The notes under the pieces were generated by a model, which searched no databases, was not told the DNA's origin, and saw only the letters and a list, made by a program, of their open reading frames with translations. Shown piece after piece: positions 4,256 to 9,171 of a stretch of DNA of 9,171 bases. The stretch is from an uncultured bacterium. GTDB lineage: Bacteria; Patescibacteriota; Saccharimonadia; Saccharimonadales; Saccharimonadaceae. The DNA lies in contig CAIMUU010000091.1 in the NCBI GenBank assembly GCA_903844835.1, positions 1-9,171 on the forward strand, given 5' to 3'. The translations under genes were made by a program, and so were the position numbers. How positions within the stretch are numbered: position 1 is the stretch's first letter; each line of letters opens with the position of its first letter.

Positions 4256-6034
4256 TTAGTCACGTTTTAGCATTACGGTGAATGCCTCAGACGGTATATC
4301 AACTTTACCAAAACGTTTCATGCGTTTTTTGCCTTTGGCCTGTTTTGCCAAAACTTTTTTCTTGCGTGACACATCGCCACCATAAAGTCCAGTTGTAACA
4401 TCTTTACGAAATGCTGATAAATCTGCCCTGGCAATAAACTTACCGCCAATTGCCGCCTGCAATGCAACCTGAAAATTCTGCCGTGGGATAACCGTTTTTA
4501 ATTTATCGACAACTTCTCTGCCCAAATGCTGTGACTCACTGCGATGCGCCATAACGCTAAGGGCGTCAACCATATTGCCAGCCACATAAAAATCAACTCG
4601 AACTAAATCTTCGGCTCGATATGAATCAAGCTCATAATTAAATGTGCCGTAACCACTGGTTACTGATTTTAGTTGGTCATAAAAATCAGTCAGCAAATTT
4701 GCCAACGGCGCTTCAAAACTAATTAAGGCCTGTTCATCAATATAACTTAAACTATTTTGTCGGCCACGCTTGTTAATAATTAATTGCAATACCGCCCCAA
4801 TGTAGGTTTGTGGCACAACAATTTCGCCTTTTATCCAAGGTTCGCGAATTTCCTTAATTCGGCTAACATCAGGTAAATCACTGGCGCTTTTAATATCAAC
4901 TGTTTCGCCATTTGCCAAAATAACTTGGTAATCAGTCGATGGGTTAGTTACAATCAAATCTAAATTATATTCACGCTCCAACCTTTCGTGAATAATATCC
5001 ATATGCAGTAGCCCCAAAAATCCAATTCGCACACCAAAACCGAGCACGGGCGAATTTTCAAGCTCAAACTGCAGGGCCGAATCACTTAGGCTTAGCTTTT
5101 CAATAGCATCCTTCAAATCCTGATAATCGTCATTGCTAACTGGGAAAAAGCCCGCATAAACAAATGGCTTAACTAATTTGTAACCAGGCAATTGCGACAC
5201 CGTATGAGCCCGTTTGGTTGTGACAGTATCACCGACCCTGGCATCGCGCGTTGTCCGTAAGTTCGTAACGATATAGCCGATCTCGCCCGTCGCCAAATCA
5301 ACCCCAGCCTTCATTGTTGGCTGCAGTACGCCAACTTCTAGCGCCGTGCCCTCAGCACCAGTCGCAATCATCTCGATAGTGTCAGCCTTATTAATAATGC
5401 CATCAACAACCCTGACATATAAAACCACTCCGCGATAATCATCGTAATAACTATCAAAAATTAGGGCCCGCGACGGTGCATTTTCATCGCCAATCGGTGG
5501 TTCAATCCTGTCAATGATTGCATCTAATACATCTATCACGCCCTCGCCAGTCTTGGCACTAATCTTTAAAATGTCATCTTCCTTACAGCCCAATAAGTTA
5601 ATTATCTCGGCACTAACTCGTGGCACATCGGCCGCCGGTAAATCAATTTTATTTAAAACTGGGATAATTGTTAAATCTTGGTTCAGCGCTAGATAAACAT
5701 TGGCCAAAGTTTGCGCCTGAATGCCCTGACTAGCATCAACTACCAAAACCGCGCCTTCACAAGCCTGCAAAGACCGACTAACTTCATAACTAAAGTCGAC
5801 ATGACCCGGCGTATCAATTAAATTGAAGTCATAATCCTTGTAACTCATCCTGACTGGCGCAAGCTTGATGGTAATACCCTTTTCGCGCTCTAGATCCATG
5901 CTATCAAGCATCTGCGATTTCATATCTCGCTTTTGGACAGTGCCCGTTAATTCAAGCATACGATCGGCCAACGTCGATTTGCCGTGATCAATATGCGCAA
6001 TAATACAGAAATTTCGAATGTGATTTTGAATCAT
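4256..6034 (-). CDS. lepA: Elongation factor 4 (LepA), translational GTPase
   Basis: A complete 592-residue LepA/EF4 of normal length, a ribosome-associated GTPase implicated in back-translocation or in initiation and ribosome assembly. The G domain has G1 AHIDHGKST (13-21), G2 EREKGITIK (49-57), G3 DTPGH (74-78), G4 NKID (128-131) and G5 SAK (159-161). EF-G-like domains II, III and V follow, including GFGVRIGFLGLLHMDI, which is diagnostic of LepA over EF-G. The LepA-specific C-terminal domain ends with the basic tract KQAKGKKRMKRFGKVDIP and a SEAFTVMLKRD tail, as expected. The ATG overlaps the murJ stop as ATGA, and there is no Shine-Dalgarno, so translation is probably coupled to murJ. Confidence 0.98.
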   Translation of the reverse strand: MIQNHIRNFCIIAHIDHGKSTLADRMLELTGTVQKRDMKSQMLDSMDLEREKGITIKLAPVRMSYKDYDFNLIDTPGHVDFSYEVSRSLQACEGAVLVVDASQGIQAQTLANVYLALNQDLTIIPVLNKIDLPAADVPRVSAEIINLLGCKEDDILKISAKTGEGVIDVLDAIIDRIEPPIGDENAPSRALIFDSYYDDYRGVVLYVRVVDGIINKADTIEMIATGAEGTALEVGVLQPTMKAGVDLATGEIGYIVTNLRTTRDARVGDTVTTKRAHTVSQLPGYKLVKPFVYAGFFPVSNDDYQDLKDAIEKLSLSDSALQFELENSPVLGFGVRIGFLGLLHMDIIHERLEREYNLDLIVTNPSTDYQVILANGETVDIKSASDLPDVSRIKEIREPWIKGEIVVPQTYIGAVLQLIINKRGRQNSLSYIDEQALISFEAPLANLLTDFYDQLKSVTSGYGTFNYELDSYRAEDLVRVDFYVAGNMVDALSVMAHRSESQHLGREVVDKLKTVIPRQNFQVALQAAIGGKFIARADLSAFRKDVTTGLYGGDVSRKKKVLAKQAKGKKRMKRFGKVDIPSEAFTVMLKRD

Positions 6035-7659
6035 TTTTGCTTAAATCTGCCGAACAGTATCTTTTCTAGTCTAGATAAAATCGGATCAACTTCCTTCAGT
6101 TTGAATAGTTTACTAAGTATCACGTAAATAATCAAATTAATGCCAACGATTAAAGCAAATTTTGGGAAGGCCGCAAAGAAACTTTGGTCATCAGCCTGAA
6201 ATGGCAAGAAAATAATACTAATATATGTTGTGACTGCAATTAAACCAGTCGCACTCGCCATTCGTCCAACGGCATGCATAAATTCCTTGTCAAACAGACC
6301 CTCGATACGACGGGACATCATTACAAACAATATGGCGACCTCCACAATTGAAACGATTGCGGTTGCCCAAGCCAGACCGTAAGCGCCAAGGCCCAAGACC
6401 ATTGTGAAAATAATTGCCAAAGTAATGTTTAGGCCAATTGCCACAAATGATATATAAAGTGGTGTCTTAGTATCTTGTTTGGCATAAAAACTGCGCGCCG
6501 AAATGTGATATATCGAACGGAAAAGTATTGCAACCGCCAAAATTCCTAAAATACTGGCCATTAACACATCACCACCGTTGTTGATGAAGCTCACCAAATA
6601 ACCTCGGCCAAAAAAGGTAATTATAGTAACTGGTAGCGCCAACCAGATAATAACGCGTAAAACCGTTTGAAGCTCTTTTTTAAATAAATCTGGTCGACCT
6701 TGCCCCATACGTTCGGCCATTTTTGGGAAAGCCGCCGTACTAATCGCCACACCAATCAAATTGATTGGTACATACGACAACGCTGTCGCCTGTTGATAAG
6801 CGCGAATTGTTCCCGATACCATGCGTGATGCCAAATTTGTCTCGACAATACTATTAATATAGTCAATCCCTTGATCAAGCGACCTAGCTGGCAATAATGA
6901 CAAAACCTTCAAAAACCCACGATTGCGCCAATAAATTTTAAATCTATAATCAAATCCCATACCGAATAGGCCCACGCAACTAATCAATAGTTGCATCACC
7001 GAACCCAGCACAACTCCTAATGCCACCCCCATTATGCCACCATCAAATATCTGCCAACCAAAAATATTTATACCATTAGTGAAGAAGACGGCACCAATAA
7101 TAATTCCGATGTTATAGACTGCTGGAGCCATCGCGAAGAAGGTAAATCTACCAACCGCCTGTTGCATACTGGCAACGACAGATGCAATCGCAAATAGAAA
7201 AGGGTTAACAGCAATAACTCTCATCATACTGACCGCCAATGCTCGACTTGACTCACTTAGGCCTGGCCCAACAATATATCGGACTAGTGGATCGGCAAAA
7301 ATAATTATTAATATACTGGCTACTAGAGTTATTATGGCCATTAAATTCAAAATACTAGTTGAAAGTTCCCACGCAGATTTTTTATTTCCCTCTGCCAATC
7401 TTTGGTTAAAAACTGGGATAAAAGTTACACTTAGAGCACCAGACACTAATATAAAAAACATAAAATCGGGGATTGTGAAGGCCACAGTATAAGCATCAAT
7501 ACCCTGAGGATAAGTTGAATAATACAACCCATTTAATTGACGGTCTCGCAATAACCCCAAGACGCTCGACACCAATGTTGAACCTGCCAACAAAGCTGCC
7601 GCAAGCGAGATAGGCAATTTAATGTTAAATTTAGCGACAGTGTTTTTTATATTTCCCAT
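6031..7659 (-). CDS. murJ: Lipid II flippase MurJ (MviN family)
   Basis: A complete 542-residue multi-helix membrane protein of the MOP superfamily, expected to flip undecaprenyl-linked lipid II to the outer leaflet for peptidoglycan synthesis. Family marks are VLGLLRDR (33-40), DAYTVAFTIPD (55-65), SGALSVTFIPVF (73-84) and the later PINLIGVAISTAAFPKMAER segment. About 13-14 hydrophobic helices are visible. Aligned by eye with E. coli MurJ, Arg24-Asp25 are kept (R38-D39), but Arg18 is S32, Arg52 and Arg53 are F68 and F69, and Arg270 falls on Ala. The central cavity is therefore far less positive than in the studied enzymes, and function is inferred from family membership. The gene starts 17 nt after ftsH with no clear Shine-Dalgarno and its TGA stop overlaps the lepA ATG. 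Confidence 0.92.
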   Translation of the reverse strand: MGNIKNTVAKFNIKLPISLAAALLAGSTLVSSVLGLLRDRQLNGLYYSTYPQGIDAYTVAFTIPDFMFFILVSGALSVTFIPVFNQRLAEGNKKSAWELSTSILNLMAIITLVASILIIIFADPLVRYIVGPGLSESSRALAVSMMRVIAVNPFLFAIASVVASMQQAVGRFTFFAMAPAVYNIGIIIGAVFFTNGINIFGWQIFDGGIMGVALGVVLGSVMQLLISCVGLFGMGFDYRFKIYWRNRGFLKVLSLLPARSLDQGIDYINSIVETNLASRMVSGTIRAYQQATALSYVPINLIGVAISTAAFPKMAERMGQGRPDLFKKELQTVLRVIIWLALPVTIITFFGRGYLVSFINNGGDVLMASILGILAVAILFRSIYHISARSFYAKQDTKTPLYISFVAIGLNITLAIIFTMVLGLGAYGLAWATAIVSIVEVAILFVMMSRRIEGLFDKEFMHAVGRMASATGLIAVTTYISIIFLPFQADDQSFFAAFPKFALIVGINLIIYVILSKLFKLKEVDPILSRLEKILFGRFKQK

Positions 7660-7676
7660 GTCAATAAACGCTTTGC

Positions 7677-9170
7677 CTAGTAAAGCTTAGCCCCCCTGGG
7701 AAGAACAGCGTCCTTTAATATCTCGACAACTTTTTCCTCTTCAAGGGTTTCTTCGGCTAGGAGAGTTTTAGCTAGTCTGTCCAAGCTGACACGATTGTGC
7801 GAGATTACAGCCTCAGCTCGCTTAGCTGACTCTTGAATTAAATCAGCCACTTCTTTGTCAATTTCCTTAGCGGTTTCGTCACTATACGGACGCTCGTGGG
7901 TCATACGATCAAACATCATTCCGCCATTGTCTTCATGAAAGACTTGGTCGCGCAGTTTTGTGCCCATTCCCTGTTCGATCACCATATCCCTGGCGATACC
8001 AGTAGCTAATCGCAAATCGGACCCGGCACCAGTTGTGACTCGGTCAGCCCCATAAACAATTTTTTCAGCAATTCGGCCACCCATGGCTCGCGCCAAAACA
8101 TCTTTGTACTCAATTATGCTGGTGTAGCTTTTATCCTCTGGTGGCAAAAACCATGTTACACCGCCGGTACCACCGCGTGGGATAATCGTAACTTTGTGGA
8201 CTGGGTCACTATCCGGAAGAACATGTCCGACCAAAGCGTGACCAGCCTCATGATAAGCCGTCATTTCTTTTTCTTTGTCGTTCATTATTTTGGCTTTTCT
8301 TTCTGGACCGATTGCAATCTTTTCAAATGCCTCAGTTAGGTCAGCGTTGCTTATTTTCTTGGCATTTCGGCTAGCCGCTACAATTGCCGCTTCATTGGCA
8401 ATATTAGCTAAATCAGCACCCGACGAACCAGCCGTTTTTGCAGCCAGGTTATCTAATTTAACCGTCTCATCAACTGGTTTATTTTTGAAGTGAATTTTTA
8501 AAATTGCTAATCGGTCACGTCGCTCTGGCAACATAATGTTAGTATGCCTGTCAAATCGTCCCGGTCGAAGCAGAGCTGGGTCAAGCACGTCAGCTCGGTT
8601 AGTAGCCGCTAGAACAATAACATTCGAACCTTGCTCAAATCCATCCATTTCAACCAAAATTTGGTTCAAAGTTTGCTCACGTTCATCATGGCCACCACCC
8701 ATACCACTACCACGCCTACGGCCAACTGCATCGATTTCATCGATAAAGATAATAGCTGGGGCATTCTTTTTTGCCTTGGCAAACAAATCGCGTACGCGAC
8801 TAGCGCCAACACCAACAAACATCTCGACGAACTCCGAACCAGAAATTGAGAAAAATGGTACGCTAGCTTCACCTGCTACGGCCCTAGCAAGCATCGTCTT
8901 ACCTGTTCCTGGACTACCAACTAGTAGGACACCACGTGGGATTTTTGCCCCCAAAGCCTCATACTTTTTTGGATGCTTCAAAAAATCAACAACCTCTTGC
9001 AGGTCTTGTTTGGCAGACTCGTTACCAGCCACATCGGCAAAGACAACTTTTTCCTTATCAACGCCATATAATTTAGCCTTTGACCTACCAAAGCCCATCG
9101 CCTGATTATTTTGGCCCTGAGCTTGACGCATCATATATGCAAAAATTCCAGCAATCAAAAGAATCGGGAC
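7677..9170 (-). CDS. ftsH: ATP-dependent zinc metalloprotease FtsH, 5' end off the window
   Basis: FtsH is a hexameric membrane AAA+ protease that extracts and degrades misfolded membrane proteins and short-lived regulators. The frame is open to the right edge (first whole codon at 9170), so the first transmembrane helix, the extracytoplasmic domain and part of helix 2 are missing. What remains starts in helix 2 (VPILLIAGIFAYMMRQAQG). Counting from the Leu codon at 9158: Walker A GSPGTGKT (81-88), pore loop MFVGVG (113-118), Walker B IIFIDE (136-141), second region of homology ATNRADVLDPALLRPGRFDR (185-204) with Arg fingers, zinc site HEAGH (303-307), and the third zinc ligand D381 in GSDLRLAT, 78 residues from the first His as in E. 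coli. The C-terminal helical region ends at KLY, close to the usual family end. All catalytic residues are present. The TTG at 9158 is an internal Leu codon, not the start. Confidence 0.97.
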   Translation of the reverse strand, partial: VPILLIAGIFAYMMRQAQGQNNQAMGFGRSKAKLYGVDKEKVVFADVAGNESAKQDLQEVVDFLKHPKKYEALGAKIPRGVLLVGSPGTGKTMLARAVAGEASVPFFSISGSEFVEMFVGVGASRVRDLFAKAKKNAPAIIFIDEIDAVGRRRGSGMGGGHDEREQTLNQILVEMDGFEQGSNVIVLAATNRADVLDPALLRPGRFDRHTNIMLPERRDRLAILKIHFKNKPVDETVKLDNLAAKTAGSSGADLANIANEAAIVAASRNAKKISNADLTEAFEKIAIGPERKAKIMNDKEKEMTAYHEAGHALVGHVLPDSDPVHKVTIIPRGGTGGVTWFLPPEDKSYTSIIEYKDVLARAMGGRIAEKIVYGADRVTTGAGSDLRLATGIARDMVIEQGMGTKLRDQVFHEDNGGMMFDRMTHERPYSDETAKEIDKEVADLIQESAKRAEAVISHNRVSLDRLAKTLLAEETLEEEKVVEILKDAVLPRGAKLY

Positions 9171-9171
9171 A

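Noticed and set aside
7670..7686. Inverted repeat GCTTT-7 nt-AAAGC over the ftsH stop as a terminator
   Set aside because: The stem is only 5 bp and is followed by a broken T-run, and murJ starts within 11 nt of its end. It is more likely chance in an operon.
8536..9105. A 189-codon plus-strand open frame opposite ftsH
   Set aside because: It is a Ser/Pro/Thr-rich antisense shadow of the highly conserved AAA+ domain with no recognisable domain or ribosome site.

Overview
The window is a densely packed block of eight genes, all on the minus strand. Read 5'->3' on that strand, from the right edge to the left, they are ftsH (5' end missing), murJ, lepA, a guanylate kinase gene, hrcA, grpE, ackA, and a long prepilin-like gene that runs off the left edge. 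No rRNA, tRNA, CRISPR array, insertion sequence or plus-strand gene is supported. No stretch over about 65 bases lacks a gene.

The most likely source is a Patescibacteria/CPR genome, probably Saccharibacteria-like. The reasons are short intergenic gaps, short versions of housekeeping proteins (HrcA of 236 residues), a MurJ lacking most of the canonical cavity arginines, weak Shine-Dalgarno use, and a type IV prepilin carrying a C-terminal FGE-sulfatase (SUMF1)-like domain. TGA appears to be a normal stop (it ends murJ in the murJ/lepA overlap), which argues against the TGA=Gly lineages (Gracilibacteria, Absconditabacteria). This placement is inference from gene style, not a phylogeny.

Region 4256-9171 is a run of ftsH, murJ and lepA, with a 17-nt gap and then a 4-nt ATGA overlap. 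It covers membrane protein quality control, export of the cell-wall precursor and translation fidelity. A gmk-like gene (3515-4234) follows, preceded by its own extended -10 box. The heat-shock pair hrcA-grpE (2237-3472) is driven by a textbook sigma-70-type promoter threaded through a perfect CIRCE operator, so HrcA should repress its own transcription. dnaK and dnaJ do not follow. Instead the next gene is ackA, a somewhat divergent acetate kinase with the only clear Shine-Dalgarno sequence in the window.

Region 1-936 codes for at least 312 residues: a 47-residue leader, a class III prepilin signal/transmembrane helix, a pilin-like stalk, and the first part of a formylglycine-generating-enzyme-like fold. 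Its base skew is opposite to that of the other genes. It is the most unusual element here and a candidate variable surface adhesin. Three promoters (for the pilin gene, gmk and hrcA) place the predicted transcription start on or within a few bases of the ATG, suggesting leaderless or near-leaderless mRNAs.
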